Shown: positions 9,244-22,700 of the stretch, one piece after another
Layout: each line of letters opens with the position of its first letter
How positions within the stretch are numbered: the first letter of the stretch is position 1
Origin: Nitrospirales bacterium
Lineage (GTDB): Bacteria > Nitrospirota > Nitrospiria > Nitrospirales > UBA8639
Length of the DNA stretch: 40,790 bases
Direction: 5' to 3'
Assembly: GCA_029261275.1 (NCBI GenBank)
Contig: JAJDBR010000220.1
Span: 1-40,790 of the forward strand
Translations under genes and position numbers: made by a program
The notes under the pieces: generated by a model
Told to the model about the DNA's origin: nothing
What the model saw: only the letters and a program-made list of their open reading frames with translations
Databases searched by the model: none

Positions 9244-9903
9244 CTATTGACTGACGACGATTTCTTGCCCCACGTGGATGGTGTTATCGACTAAATTATT
9301 CCAGGCTTTGAGGTCATTCACCGTCACGCCGTATTGTTTGGAAAGACCGTAAAGGGTTTCGCCTTTGGACACCGTATGAGTCCCGCTACCACTCATGGCC
9401 ATGCTAGTTGTGTCGGCCATAGACTCTAAGGGAGCATCATTACTGCTAAGATCGAGATCGGATTCAAGCTTTGCTAGGTCTGAATCTTTAAAGTCCAGAT
9501 CATCTAATCCGAACTCTGAAATAGAGGGTTCAGAAAGTTTAAGATCATCGCTCTTTGCCATTCCGCTATCACGAACTCTGGCAAGTTCATCATGGGATCG
9601 GTTGAGCTGATCGCGGAGCGCTTCTAATTCCGCATTCACATCGCGTCCTTGAGATTCGAGGGATCCGAGTTGCCGCTGTGCATCTTGGTACTTCACATTG
9701 AGTTCGCCGGTCCGTTTTTCTTCTTGAGCTAAAAGCCGCTGAAAGTTTAAAGCGCGAGCTTTTTCGGCTTCATATTTCTCCGTGCTAACACATCCGGTCA
9801 AGAGCCCGCCACAGACTAGCATGCTGGCAATAACTTTCAGGTAGGAAAACCCTTTAGATGGGTGGGGAACTACCTGGACTCCCCTCAACGTTGCTTGCGT
9901 CAT
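9244..9903 (-). CDS. LysM-domain lipoprotein
   Basis: This is a probable peptidoglycan-binding envelope lipoprotein of 219 aa. The ATG at 9903 is preceded by GGAGGAGG with a 10-nt spacing. An ATG at 9912 is too close to that site, and longer frames are not supported. A signal peptide ends in the lipobox LLTGC, with the modified Cys at about residue 38. A coiled-coil helix follows (about 42-110), then an acidic linker rich in Asp, Leu and Ser. The LysM domain comes last (THTVSKGETLYGLSKQYG to HVGQEIVVSQ). It is monocistronic, with its own terminator. The exact role is unknown. Confidence 0.88.
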   Translation of the reverse strand: MTQATLRGVQVVPHPSKGFSYLKVIASMLVCGGLLTGCVSTEKYEAEKARALNFQRLLAQEEKRTGELNVKYQDAQRQLGSLESQGRDVNAELEALRDQLNRSHDELARVRDSGMAKSDDLKLSEPSISEFGLDDLDFKDSDLAKLESDLDLSSNDAPLESMADTTSMAMSGSGTHTVSKGETLYGLSKQYGVTVNDLKAWNNLVDNTIHVGQEIVVSQ

Positions 9904-10091
9904 GTTGCGCATTCCTCCTCCATTGAGTTTCATTTGCATCCCTCCTGCCGGGATAGTGGTCCAGAATTGGAAAGGGTAGATGCAGAAGGCATCCAATAAT
10001 CTTCCCTTACACAATAATTCGGAATCAGGGTAATGTCAAACCACTACTTGATCAATTCTGACAGAAGGCGAGAACCCGCATCCTTCCTTCA

Positions 10092-10121
10092 TTGACCCTT
10101 AAAAAAATGTTGTGATAGTTT
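10092..10121 (+). promoter_or_regulatory. possible promoter of the AAA+ gene
   Basis: TTGACC at 10092-10097 and TAGTTT at 10116-10121 are separated by 18 nt. The -10-like box ends only 10 nt before the ATG at 10132, and no Shine-Dalgarno is present, so the transcript may be nearly leaderless. The -10 match is weak. Confidence 0.35.
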
Positions 10122-10131
10122 GCCATTCACT

Positions 10132-11088
10132 ATGTCGAGCGATGCCTCACTTCCTTCGGATCCCAGCTCGTTTCAGATTGACCACGTGTCGCTTCGGTTA
10201 GCCAGGCCGATTACCCTACGACACCAGTGGATTGGCGATCATGAAATTTTACGTCAATTGCTAGCCTGTTGGATGGTGATCGATGAAAAAGATTCCCCCC
10301 TGTCTCCACGTATTGTTGGCCAACCAGGTGTCGGGAAGACTACCTTAGCAATGGCGGCTACCCAGGAGCGAAAACAGGATCTCTATATTTATCAATGTAC
10401 GGCAGATACGCGGCCGGAAGATCTCCTGGTTTCACCGGTTATTGCAGAAAGTGGGACCATTATCTATCAGGCATCGCCCTTAGTCACCGCCATGCTCACT
10501 GGCAATATTTGTCTCCTTGATGAAGGCAATCGGATGAATGAAAAGAGCTGGGCGTCTCTCGCATCGTTGCTTGATCATCGGCGCTTGGTGGAATCGGTCG
10601 TGGCTGGAATCCAAATTTCGGCTCATGAGGCCTTTCGCTGTTGTGTCACCATGAATGAAGATGCCTCTACCTATGAAGTGCCGGATTATATCTTGTCTCG
10701 GTTGCAGCCCACCCTTAAAGTGGAGTTTCCCTCTAAAGACCATGAGTTGGCGATTTTGCAATACCATCTACCTTTCGCGCCGATGGACTTTCTGAGCCTT
10801 ACCGTCGATTTTCTCCAAAAAGCTCATCAGCTTGACCTCTCGTTTTCGGTTCGCGATGGAATACATATGGTCCAATATGCTTTGAAGCGAATGGCACAGG
10901 ACTCTCAACATCCTTTGGCGCGTGATGTGATGTGGCGTGAGGCCTTAATTAAAGTGTTGGGGGAAGAGGCTTTGGATTTAGATAGTTTAGCCAATCGACG
11001 TTCCCATGCGTTAGGAGGGCAAGGATTGCCCAAGGGCTTAGGGGATTTCTTTTTTGAAGAAGACTCACCCCTTCATCCTGATCATTAG
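10132..11088 (+). CDS. MoxR-like AAA+ ATPase
   Basis: This is a cytoplasmic P-loop ATPase of the MoxR/AAA_5 type, about 318 aa. Seen motifs are Walker [10 protein letters not shown] (Lys about 69), Walker [17 protein letters not shown] (the usual DE-x-NR), sensor-1 region VTMNEDAS and an arginine-finger-like segment ILSRLQP. MoxR proteins act as chaperone-like remodelers and usually work with a von Willebrand A partner. No VWA gene is in the window. The next gene, 87 nt downstream on the same strand, is a large protein with a TraB/DUF5682-like N-terminus, a family known to sit beside MoxR ATPases. A TTG four codons upstream (10120) is an alternative start. The substrate is unknown. Confidence 0.85.
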   Translation: MSSDASLPSDPSSFQIDHVSLRLARPITLRHQWIGDHEILRQLLACWMVIDEKDSPLSPRIVGQPGVGKTTLAMAATQERKQDLYIYQCTADTRPEDLLVSPVIAESGTIIYQASPLVTAMLTGNICLLDEGNRMNEKSWASLASLLDHRRLVESVVAGIQISAHEAFRCCVTMNEDASTYEVPDYILSRLQPTLKVEFPSKDHELAILQYHLPFAPMDFLSLTVDFLQKAHQLDLSFSVRDGIHMVQYALKRMAQDSQHPLARDVMWREALIKVLGEEALDLDSLANRRSHALGGQGLPKGLGDFFFEEDSPLHPDH

Positions 11089-11158
11089 GGTTTACACCGT
11101 GTCAAGAGACCATTTGGCTGCAATCCTCAATTCCATTTCATTAGTGGGCTCATAACTC

Positions 11159-11172
11159 TTGAATTAATTCAA
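11159..11172. promoter_or_regulatory. 14-bp perfect palindrome just before the 631-aa gene
   Basis: TTGAATTAATTCAA is a perfect 14-bp palindrome that ends three bases before the ATG at 11176, where a ribosome-binding site would be expected. It could be an operator or promoter element. AT-rich palindromes of this size can also occur by chance. Confidence 0.35.
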
Positions 11173-11175
11173 ATC

Positions 11176-15128
<3,953 letters not shown>

Positions 15129-15137
15129 CAAGCCAAG

Positions 15138-15172
15138 TGGGCATACCCGCAGAATTTAGTGGGTATCCATCT
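15138..15172 (+). terminator. possible intrinsic terminator after ligA
   Basis: ATACCCGC (15143-15150) pairs with GTGGGTAT (15159-15166) around an 8-nt loop, with one G-T pair. The stem extends by three more pairs past a two-base bulge. The downstream tract is T-rich but interrupted (CTTTCTCTT). It lies about 10 nt after the ligA stop. Confidence 0.55.
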
Positions 15173-15748
15173 TTCTCTTACTTTGACCTAGTGTGAACCA
15201 GGGTTTCTCATGACAATTATGTATATGCCGGGCCCTCACCAGAGTGCCGATGTCCGATTCTTTTGGGGAAAGGTCCCAAAGCCATTGACGTCACGTCTGG
15301 CTTTATTAGATTAGGTGAACGCAGGTTATAGAGGTGGGCGGGTCAACTCGCTAGGCTCAGACAAGGCCAGCCTATTTATTTAAGCGTTCTCCCACGTGGC
15401 AGGACGGAAGGCAACTAAGTGAACGAGCAGAAGAATTAAATGATTATTGTACACTCCCTGTTAGGGAAGGAATTGGGAGAGGGTATATATGGATGTTGAG
15501 GTAAATAATGGAGCGTGTGCCCTAAGAACCCATAAAAATGTGTTGGCGAAGGCCCTCAATGGTAGGCAAAGTCGAGGGGTGCTGTCCGGTCGGTGAAATG
15601 TGGACGAAGGATTAAAGCAAAAATTGGGGCTTTTCCATCAGGATTCGATTTACACATATGGAAGTTATGGCCAAAGGATTTTCCAAAACCCTCATCATCT
15701 TATGAGATTTCTCAGGACTTGAATGGATTGATGTCCTTCGCTCGTTGT
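15173..15748. other. 576-nt stretch without a convincing gene
   Basis: Only short frames occur in this region. One at about 15350-15510 reads a plausible polar peptide (containing SPTWQDGRQLSERAEELND) but has a stop just before it and no start with a ribosome-binding site. Another open frame at 15593-15823 runs antisense into the next gene and is probably a shadow. The area could hold remnants of a lost gene. No RNA gene or repeat was recognised. Confidence 0.4.
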
Positions 15749-16561
15749 TTACTGAGGAGCCGTTTGCTGAAGCCGTCGAATTTCTTCCGCCTGCTCACCA
15801 ACCTTTTCTCGGAGGTCCTCTAACTCCTTCTGCAAGGTATTCAGCTTTGGTTGAGTTTCTTCTGTCTTGAGGGGGGTTGTGGGTGCAGTCGTTTTTCTCT
15901 CTTTTCCCTTGTGTTCGTTTTCCATTTGGGAATTGAGAACGGCATAATCAATGGCAATCCATAAATTTTCAAGAGAAATGTTCACCAAACGTTGAGCGTC
16001 TTTTGGTTCTAGCATGGCCTGTTTCTGGAGAAATATGAGCGTCGTGTTTTTCTGAAGATTTCGTGATGATGCCGCCATTTTGGATGGATTTCCTGGATAA
16101 CTCCCTGTGTTTTGTAAGGTCAGGAAAAAGGTGCTTGGGGAGAAAACAGCGATGCTGCCATTTGCCTGAGCTGCGCCCTCTGTATCCCCTAGACTTTGGA
16201 ATGAAATGAGTTCCTCTGATGTTGATTTGGAGAAGGCTTCCACAAGATGTGGAGCCAAGAAATCAATTTGAGCGCGAGAAAAAACAGGAGATGGTTCAGG
16301 GTCAGAGATAAATAGCTCTTGGAGAATGCCCAGTTCTTGATTCAGTGAAATTCCTGTCAAGATCTGTTTGATGAGTGATTCTGAAAAAATATGGGGATGC
16401 TGGGGCGGCACCTTAAATTCGCTAGAAGTTTGTAGGGCGACATTCCCTTCTGGGCTGCTATGAATGAGTGTTTGTACTTCAGGGCTCCATGTACATTGAA
16501 TGATAAAAAACAAAATAGTGGTGAGCAATCCACAGAATTTAAATAACACATTTTGCGGCAT
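15749..16561 (-). CDS. putative secreted or lipoprotein of unknown function, C-terminal coiled coil
   Basis: With the ATG at 16561 the protein is 270 aa; an upstream TTG at 16582 is possible. The N-terminus has a hydrophobic stretch (GLLTTILFFIIQC) that ends in a Cys and could be a lipoprotein signal, although the lipobox is not ideal. The central part is not recognised. It contains a segment about avoiding no known catalytic motif, then a Lys/Glu-rich linker. A leucine-rich coiled coil (LNTLQKELEDLREKVGEQA) closes the protein. It is downstream of the PqqC-like gene on the same strand, 125 nt away. Neither start has a clear Shine-Dalgarno. Confidence 0.6.
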   Translation of the reverse strand: MPQNVLFKFCGLLTTILFFIIQCTWSPEVQTLIHSSPEGNVALQTSSEFKVPPQHPHIFSESLIKQILTGISLNQELGILQELFISDPEPSPVFSRAQIDFLAPHLVEAFSKSTSEELISFQSLGDTEGAAQANGSIAVFSPSTFFLTLQNTGSYPGNPSKMAASSRNLQKNTTLIFLQKQAMLEPKDAQRLVNISLENLWIAIDYAVLNSQMENEHKGKERKTTAPTTPLKTEETQPKLNTLQKELEDLREKVGEQAEEIRRLQQTAPQ

Positions 16562-16686
16562 TCTGAAGCGGTTGGTTCTCAAAAGGAAAAGACCATATGC
16601 CTTTTAAATAGAGGTGAATTTGCTCATGGGCACCGGCACCGGTGAAGGGATATCAGAGGGCCACTACAGGAATTTGAAGGATGGAT

Positions 16687-17436
16687 CTATTTTTGCCGAA
16701 TTCCACAAGCCCGTGCAATCCCATCTTGATAGCGCCCCCATAAGGTTAAGGCTTCTTCCAATCGTAAGAGGATTTGGGCTTGTTGTTCGGTTTCAGTGGC
16801 ATGGTGGATAATTATATCATAAATGACTTTTCTAGCTCCTGGGGCAAACATGTGCTGAGCACGAATGTAATCCATCGATTCAGGTGTAAGGCCTTGATGC
16901 TGGAAAAGCGGGGATTTTTTAATTAAATCTTCAATCTCAGCTTGGTTTTGTGGGGCCTTTGGATATAACACCTCTTCAGGATCACCCGATGTCCCTTTAA
17001 TGAAAATAGTGAGGGCAGCAGCGCCGAGAGTCCAATCATCTTCTTGGCATATATGGTTGAGCCATTCTCGGTATGCTCGGCTGGGAGCCAATAATTCCAC
17101 ATCTCGAAATCCTGCTCGGTTGAACCCAAGGCCTTTCATCATCTGAAGAAATAATTCTTGATGGGGCCGACCTAAGGAAAATCCTCCAGTTTCCTCTTCA
17201 TAAATAATGGTGGCAAGGCGGCGGCGTGCTTCCCATGGAGGATTTTTTCCAAGAATTTGTGCTAGAAGAATTGAAAAGTCTCGGACATAAACGACATATT
17301 CTTGATGAAAATAAATATTTAATTGTTTTTTTGTGATTGTGCTATTTTCAAAATACGATGTCCCCCAATGTTGTTTGCGGCGAAGGACATCAAATATGCG
17401 ATCGCGAAATTGTTCTGGGCTAAGAGTGTTAAACAT
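16687..17436 (-). CDS. PqqC/TenA/CADD-like heme-oxygenase-fold protein
   Basis: This 249-aa all-helical protein matches the pattern of the PqqC-like superfamily. An early helix holds YFHQEYVVYVRDF, then a helix carries IIYEEETGGFSLGRPHQELF, and the C-terminal helices follow. The closest known group is probably the CADD-like proteins, some of which make p-aminobenzoate for folate without PabABC (Chlamydia CADD, Nitrosomonas NE1434). By eye I can place Glu80-82, His92 and His195, but equivalents of the remaining CADD metal ligands are not evident. A non-metal PqqC-type or redox role is therefore open. Normal length, no signal peptide, cytoplasmic. No Shine-Dalgarno precedes the ATG. Confidence 0.75.
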   Translation of the reverse strand: MFNTLSPEQFRDRIFDVLRRKQHWGTSYFENSTITKKQLNIYFHQEYVVYVRDFSILLAQILGKNPPWEARRRLATIIYEEETGGFSLGRPHQELFLQMMKGLGFNRAGFRDVELLAPSRAYREWLNHICQEDDWTLGAAALTIFIKGTSGDPEEVLYPKAPQNQAEIEDLIKKSPLFQHQGLTPESMDYIRAQHMFAPGARKVIYDIIIHHATETEQQAQILLRLEEALTLWGRYQDGIARACGIRQK

Positions 17437-17553
17437 TTAAATTTAATGATGGGTTGGAGAGTTCAGTCTTTTTACTGTGCGGGTTGTCCCTGATGACTCA
17501 ATCGATATACCATGAGGTAGGCTAACCTATTAAGAGTAGAATATCACATATTC

Positions 17554-17853
17554 ATGGAGTCTGTAACTATGGAACCAGTCAGTATCGCAGATCCTCATAG
17601 CATTTTGGAACTATTAGCCGATATCGCGTTAAAAGGTCAGGGGCTGACAACAGATAATCTCATGGAATACGTGATGGATGAGGGATTTATGGACCCCACG
17701 TATTTGAGTGCAAAGGGGGAAGACCCAGAAGCCTATTATAAGGGACAAGGCAATGCCTGGGCAGTCTATCAAGTAAGAGAATGGAAGCGTGTCTTGATTA
17801 TTTCTGGTGGTCCTGGAAGGGAGCGTCGGATGCAAATTACTGAAACTCCTTAA
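17554..17853 (+). CDS. small conserved-looking protein of unknown function
   Basis: This 99-aa soluble protein is acidic in its first two thirds (LADIALKGQGLTTDNLMEYV), has a YYKGQGNAWAVYQVREW segment and a basic end. I do not recognise the family. A TAGAAT box at 17538-17543, five of six matches to the -10 consensus, ends about 10 nt before the ATG. No Shine-Dalgarno is seen, so the mRNA may be nearly leaderless. A second ATG at 17569 is an alternative start. It points towards a convergent BamE-like gene. Confidence 0.55.
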   Translation: MESVTMEPVSIADPHSILELLADIALKGQGLTTDNLMEYVMDEGFMDPTYLSAKGEDPEAYYKGQGNAWAVYQVREWKRVLIISGGPGRERRMQITETP

Positions 17854-17915
17854 TAAGAAGTATGGAGGGAGACTGGTGGGAAGAGGATGAGCAGGGAATA
17901 AGAGGTTTGGAAAAG

Positions 17916-18281
17916 TTAGTGCCATCCTCCTAAGAGTTTGCCCTCTTCAAAATATAAATATCGGTGTTTAATCGTGCTATTATCGATCCAGTCTTCATAG
18001 ACCCATTCTTCTCGACGAACACCTTTTTCTGTGTAGCTGACATTCATTTGATAGGGACCCCCCCAGGCTTTCATCACTTGTTCTCGACTCATGCCAACCA
18101 TGACCTTCTTGTCCTGGACATGTTGTTCACCCGTAGGATCTTGTAAGCGAGGGACAATGCCCCAGGCTAACATCCAGAGAACAAAGGCCCCTAAGAGGAG
18201 ATAGAGGCTGATTCGAACCGGTCGTCGGCAAATCCAGGGGATTGGAGACGTCTGGGAGGTTTGATTGCTTGCGAGCGGCAT
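17916..18281 (-). CDS. membrane-anchored BamE/SmpA-like domain protein
   Basis: This 121-aa protein has a short cytoplasmic N-terminus, one membrane segment (SLYLLLGAFVLWMLAWGIV, about 26-45), and an extracytoplasmic domain. The domain starts VMVGMSREQVMKAWGGP and ends RYLYFEEGKLLGGW. This helix followed by a strand with a terminal FxxGkL pattern is that of SmpA/OmlA/BamE-type domains, which support envelope protein assembly in other proteins. It lacks a lipobox, so it is not BamE itself. The specific role is unknown. Confidence 0.65.
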   Translation of the reverse strand: MPLASNQTSQTSPIPWICRRPVRISLYLLLGAFVLWMLAWGIVPRLQDPTGEQHVQDKKVMVGMSREQVMKAWGGPYQMNVSYTEKGVRREEWVYEDWIDNSTIKHRYLYFEEGKLLGGWH

Positions 18282-18321
18282 AGGCTCTAGTAAATAAGAG
18301 GATTCCGATGTATCAGGAAAG

Positions 18322-18762
18322 TTGGGGGGCTTGCTTTATTGTGGGCCCTCAGAGAATTTCAAAAACACTCTATCAGTGGGTTTGAAAAGGGGTCAAGGGC
18401 ACGTCTGTATGTTTATCGAAGTGGAAAATAATCCGAATTTTGAGGGGGCCTACTTTGTCAGGTTTAATGAAATGGGCCCTCCTCGTCTCCTGACACATGT
18501 CAAGTCGTATGAGCGACAATTTCGAGGGGAATGGTGTCATGTCACTGGATGGTGTGATGATCCTGACCAGCCGCTTTGTCCTGTCTACGCGCAACAGGTG
18601 GAAGATTCAGGCGCAGGTGCCACATTTATTATCTTTGGGGGCAATTGGGGGATTCGATTAAAGCCAGAAGGTCATACGGGGGAATGGAGTCTGTATGATG
18701 AGGGACAATGGGGAGAAGGCTATCTATCGATAGGTGAAGAGCGAGACCTTCGATTTCTCTAG
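18322..18762 (+). CDS. unknown protein, start unclear and possibly frameshifted
   Basis: This open frame of 146 codons encodes a soluble, Trp- and Gly-rich protein (VEDSGAGATFIIFGGNWGIRL) that I cannot assign. The TTG start at 18322 has AGGAAAG close upstream. An ATG at 18308 with a better site (AGAGGA, 5-nt spacing) opens a different frame that ends at a TGA after 25 codons. This suggests the real gene may begin at 18308 and has lost one base. An internal ATG at 18409 is the most conservative start. Confidence 0.5.
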   Translation: MGGLLYCGPSENFKNTLSVGLKRGQGHVCMFIEVENNPNFEGAYFVRFNEMGPPRLLTHVKSYERQFRGEWCHVTGWCDDPDQPLCPVYAQQVEDSGAGATFIIFGGNWGIRLKPEGHTGEWSLYDEGQWGEGYLSIGEERDLRFL

Positions 18763-18793
18763 ATTGATAGGAGATATTCTAGGATGATTTTTT

Positions 18794-19603
18794 TTAATCC
18801 TCATATTGCGGGCGAGGAATGGTATTGACGGTCGGTTTTTCAATGGGTGGTGGTTGGTGAAATTCCGGTGAAAAAGGATTGTTGATGGGTTCATGGGTTA
18901 AGCGTTGGCGTTGTCGGACAAGTTGAAGGCTTTGTGCTGTGATTTCTAACCGATCAATAGGCGTTTTGGAAGAAAGATATTCAGGAATCCCATTCACCGC
19001 AAACATTTGGTAGGCTAATGACCAGGACAACTTTTCTCGACCGCGTTCCTTGACAATGAAGGAGGCTTCGGGAGAGGGAGGACCTTTAAATACCAATACC
19101 CACAAATTGGAACGAAACGCTGGAGCAGTCTGAGTGTAAGGGGGAACAAATTCTGGGACAAGTGACTGAATGGTTTCTAATGAGACGGCTGGAGAAAACT
19201 CAATTTCACATTGCCGTACATACAGGGTGGGAAAGTCTTTGCCTTCATTGAGGTCAGGAATATAGGTAAAGGAATATCGGACTTGAATGCCATTGCGTGT
19301 ATAGGTATACACGTCTTCCCCATTTTCTGGGGAAACTAAATAATTGAAATATTTTTGCCAATCTTTAAAGGTGTAATAGCTAAAGATACGAAGTGCGGCT
19401 TTCCGGGAACGAACGGCCATGGGCGTGCCCAGTTGAGTGCGCAATTCGTCTTGAGTGAGACCCAAGAATCCATCTTCGAAATAGGGTTTGGCAAGGGATC
19501 TGTCAGGGAAGCCGGTAATCGTCGCTACACAAAAAAGAAACGTGATTGCGAGAACGGGGCGCTGAGAGAGAGTTCTTTTACATAACTGATCAAGGAATTG
19601 CAT
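18794..19603 (-). CDS. secreted protein of unknown function
   Basis: This 269-aa protein begins with a signal peptide (basic QLCKRTLSQR, hydrophobic PVLAITFLFCVATITGF, cleavage probably after SLA-K). The first mature segment (GFLGLTQDELRTQLGTPMAVRSR) again has the helix pattern of SmpA/BamE-type domains. It is followed by strand-rich sequence (YTYTRNGIQVRYSFTYIPD) and a proline-rich, polar tail. It is likely periplasmic. The 5' end is divergent to metH, 138 nt away. No specific function is recognised. Confidence 0.6.
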   Translation of the reverse strand: MQFLDQLCKRTLSQRPVLAITFLFCVATITGFPDRSLAKPYFEDGFLGLTQDELRTQLGTPMAVRSRKAALRIFSYYTFKDWQKYFNYLVSPENGEDVYTYTRNGIQVRYSFTYIPDLNEGKDFPTLYVRQCEIEFSPAVSLETIQSLVPEFVPPYTQTAPAFRSNLWVLVFKGPPSPEASFIVKERGREKLSWSLAYQMFAVNGIPEYLSSKTPIDRLEITAQSLQLVRQRQRLTHEPINNPFSPEFHQPPPIEKPTVNTIPRPQYED

Positions 19604-19741
19604 AGCAAAACTCAGGTAAGTAATAATTTATCCTATTTGTTGAAAATCCTTGAAGTCAAGAAATTCAGATGTGGAAAAGGCCTGAGAGGCCAAAGGTAGT
19701 TAAGCAGCAAGCGTGGCACATGAGCATTTGGGAGAACAAAT

Positions 19742-22700
19742 ATGAATGAACAATTGGAAGGGTTCTTGAATAATCGAATCCTGGTGCTGGATGGCGCTAT
19801 GGGGACGATGATTCAAAACCATAGTTTGAATGAAACAGATTTTCGCGGAACCCAGTTTGCGGATCATGTGTGTGATGTGAAAGGCAATAATGACCTGCTG
19901 GTCCTGACACAGCCAAAGATCATCGAAGATATTCATGTTCAATATCTTCAGGCCGGAGCCGATATCATCGAGACGAATACCTTTAATTCCAACGCCATTT
20001 CCATGGCTGATTATCAAATGGAAACCCTTGCACATGAGCTCAATGTGGCAGGGGCTCAGGTGGCGAAGAGGGCTGCCGCTCGAGTCGAGGCGGAACAACC
20101 AGGTCGGCAGTGTTTTGTGGCAGGTGCGTTAGGCCCAACCAATCGCACGGCTTCCATGTCGCCAGATGTCAATAATCCGGCTTTTCGTGCGGTTACATTC
20201 GATGACTTATCTCAGGCCTATTATGAGCAGGTCAGGGGTTTAGTCGAAGGGGGCGTCGATCTTCTCATGGTCGAAACCATTTTTGACACCTTGAATGCCA
20301 AGGCCGCGTTTTTTGCGATTGCCCAATACTGCGAAGAGATCCACCGAGAGATTCCCATCATGGCATCTGTGACGATTACGGATCTTAGTGGACGCACGTT
20401 ATCTGGCCAGTTGATTGAAGCTTTCTGGAATTCCATTGCCCATGCCAATCTTTTGAGCGTGGGAATTAATTGTGCGTTGGGGGCCAAGCAAATGCGCCCC
20501 TATATCGCAGAGCTGTCCAGGGTGGCTCCCATCTATATTAGCTGCTATCCCAACGCGGGATTGCCCAATGCGTTTGGGGGATTTGATGAGACGCCAGAAC
20601 GAATGGGCGCGGATCTTCGAGACTTTGCGACCCAAGGGTGGGTCAATATCGTCGGCGGCTGTTGCGGGAGTACACCCGAACATATTCGAGCCATTGCGGA
20701 AGGCGTGAAGGATTGCGCACCCCACAAGAAAACCCATATTCCCCGTATGACGAGGTTAAGTGGGTTTGAACCATTAACCATTCGGCCCGAGGCCAATTTC
20801 GTCAATGTTGGCGAGCGCACCAATGTGACGGGATCGCCAAAATTTGCCAAATTAATTTTGAACGGCGAGTTGGAAGAAGCCCTCGCTGTCGCGCGTCAGC
20901 AAGTGGAAGGGGGAGCGCAAATCATCGATGTCAACATGGATGAAGGACTATTGGATTCGGAAAAGGCCATGGTGGAGTTTTTGAACTTGATCGGTTCGGA
21001 GCCAGATATTGCGCGAGTGCCTGTGATGATTGACAGCTCGAAATGGTCCGTCATTGAGGCGGGCTTGAAATGTATTCAGGGAAAAGGTGTGGTCAATTCC
21101 ATCAGCCTGAAAGAAGGCGAAGAGAAATTTCTTGAACAGGCCAAACTCATTAAACGGTATGGCGCAGCGACAGTCATTATGGCGTTTGACGAATCTGGGC
21201 AGGCGGATACGTTTGAACGAAAAGTAGAAATTTGTACGCGAGCCTATCGACTCTTAACGGATCAGCTGGATTTTCCACCAGAAGACATTATTTTTGATCC
21301 CAATATTTTGACTGTGGCCACTGGCATGGAAGAACACAATGGCTATGCCGTGAATTTCATTGAAGCCACGAAGCAGATCAAAGCCACGTTGCCGTTTTGT
21401 AAAGTCAGTGGAGGCGTGAGCAATATTTCATTCTCGTTCCGAGGTAACAATGTAGTGCGTGAAGCCATGCATTCGGCCTTTCTCTACCATGCGGTCAAGG
21501 CTGGTTTGGATATGGGGATTGTGAACGCGGGGCAATTGGGCGTCTATGAAGAAATTCCCAAAGACCTGCTTAAGCTGGTGGAAGATGTCTTGTTGAATCG
21601 TCGCTTGGAAGCTACCGAGGAATTAGTGACCTTTGCCGAGACGGTGAAGCAGCAAGGCAAAACGGTTGTGAAAGATGATGCCTGGCGCAAGGGAAGGGTA
21701 GAAGAACGACTTTCGCATGCCTTGATTAAGGGAATTGTCGAATTTATCGATGGAGATGTCGAGGAAGCCCGTCAAAAACTCAATAAGCCTCTGGATGTCA
21801 TTGAAGGGCCCTTAATGGATGGCATGAATGTGGTTGGAGAACTCTTTGGTGAGGGGAAAATGTTTTTGCCACAAGTCGTCAAAAGTGCGCGGGTCATGAA
21901 AAAGGCGGTGGCGTATTTGTTGCCCTTTATGGATGCGGAAAAAGAAAAAGGCGCGAGTCGAAGTCAAGGGAAAATCTTGCTCGCAACCGTCAAGGGCGAT
22001 GTGCATGATATTGGGAAAAACATCGTGGGAGTCGTGCTGGCCTGCAATAATTATGAAATTATTGATCTAGGCGTCATGATCCCGTGCGATAAAATCTTAC
22101 AAACGGCTCGTGAAGAAAAGGTTGACATCATCGGTCTCAGTGGACTGATCACCCCCTCGTTGGATGAAATGGTCCATAATGCGCGAGAAATGACCCGAGA
22201 AGGTTTTTCCGTCCCTTTGCTCATTGGTGGAGCCACTACCAGTAAGGCCCATACGGCCGTAAAAATTGCGCCAGGATATACAAGCCCGGTCGTACATGTC
22301 TTAGATGCGTCCTTAGCGGTAAATGTTGTGCGCAAGCTTATGAGCCAAGACGATAAAGTGGCGTTTATTAAAGATATTCAAGAGAAACAACAGAAAACCC
22401 GTGAAGCCTATGAATCCAAAACCTCAGCCAAAAAACTTGTCTCGTTAGAAGACGCCAGAAAACAGCGCGTGGACATTGATTGGGAGACGACGGCCCTCCC
22501 CAAACCAAACTCCCTAGGTGCTAAAGTTCTTGAAGATGTCTCATTAGAAACCCTTGTTCCCATCATTGATTGGTCGCCATTTTTTCAGGCCTGGGAATTA
22601 CGGGGGAAATATCCGAAAATTTTCGAGGATCCCGTCGTTGGCCCCAAGGCTAAAGAACTCTTTGATGATGCACAAAAGATTTTGCAAGAAATCATTGATA

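Noticed and set aside
19604-19741. Riboswitch for cobalamin or SAM before metH
   Set aside because: Only a 5-bp hairpin is visible; the space is short and no conserved boxes were recognised.
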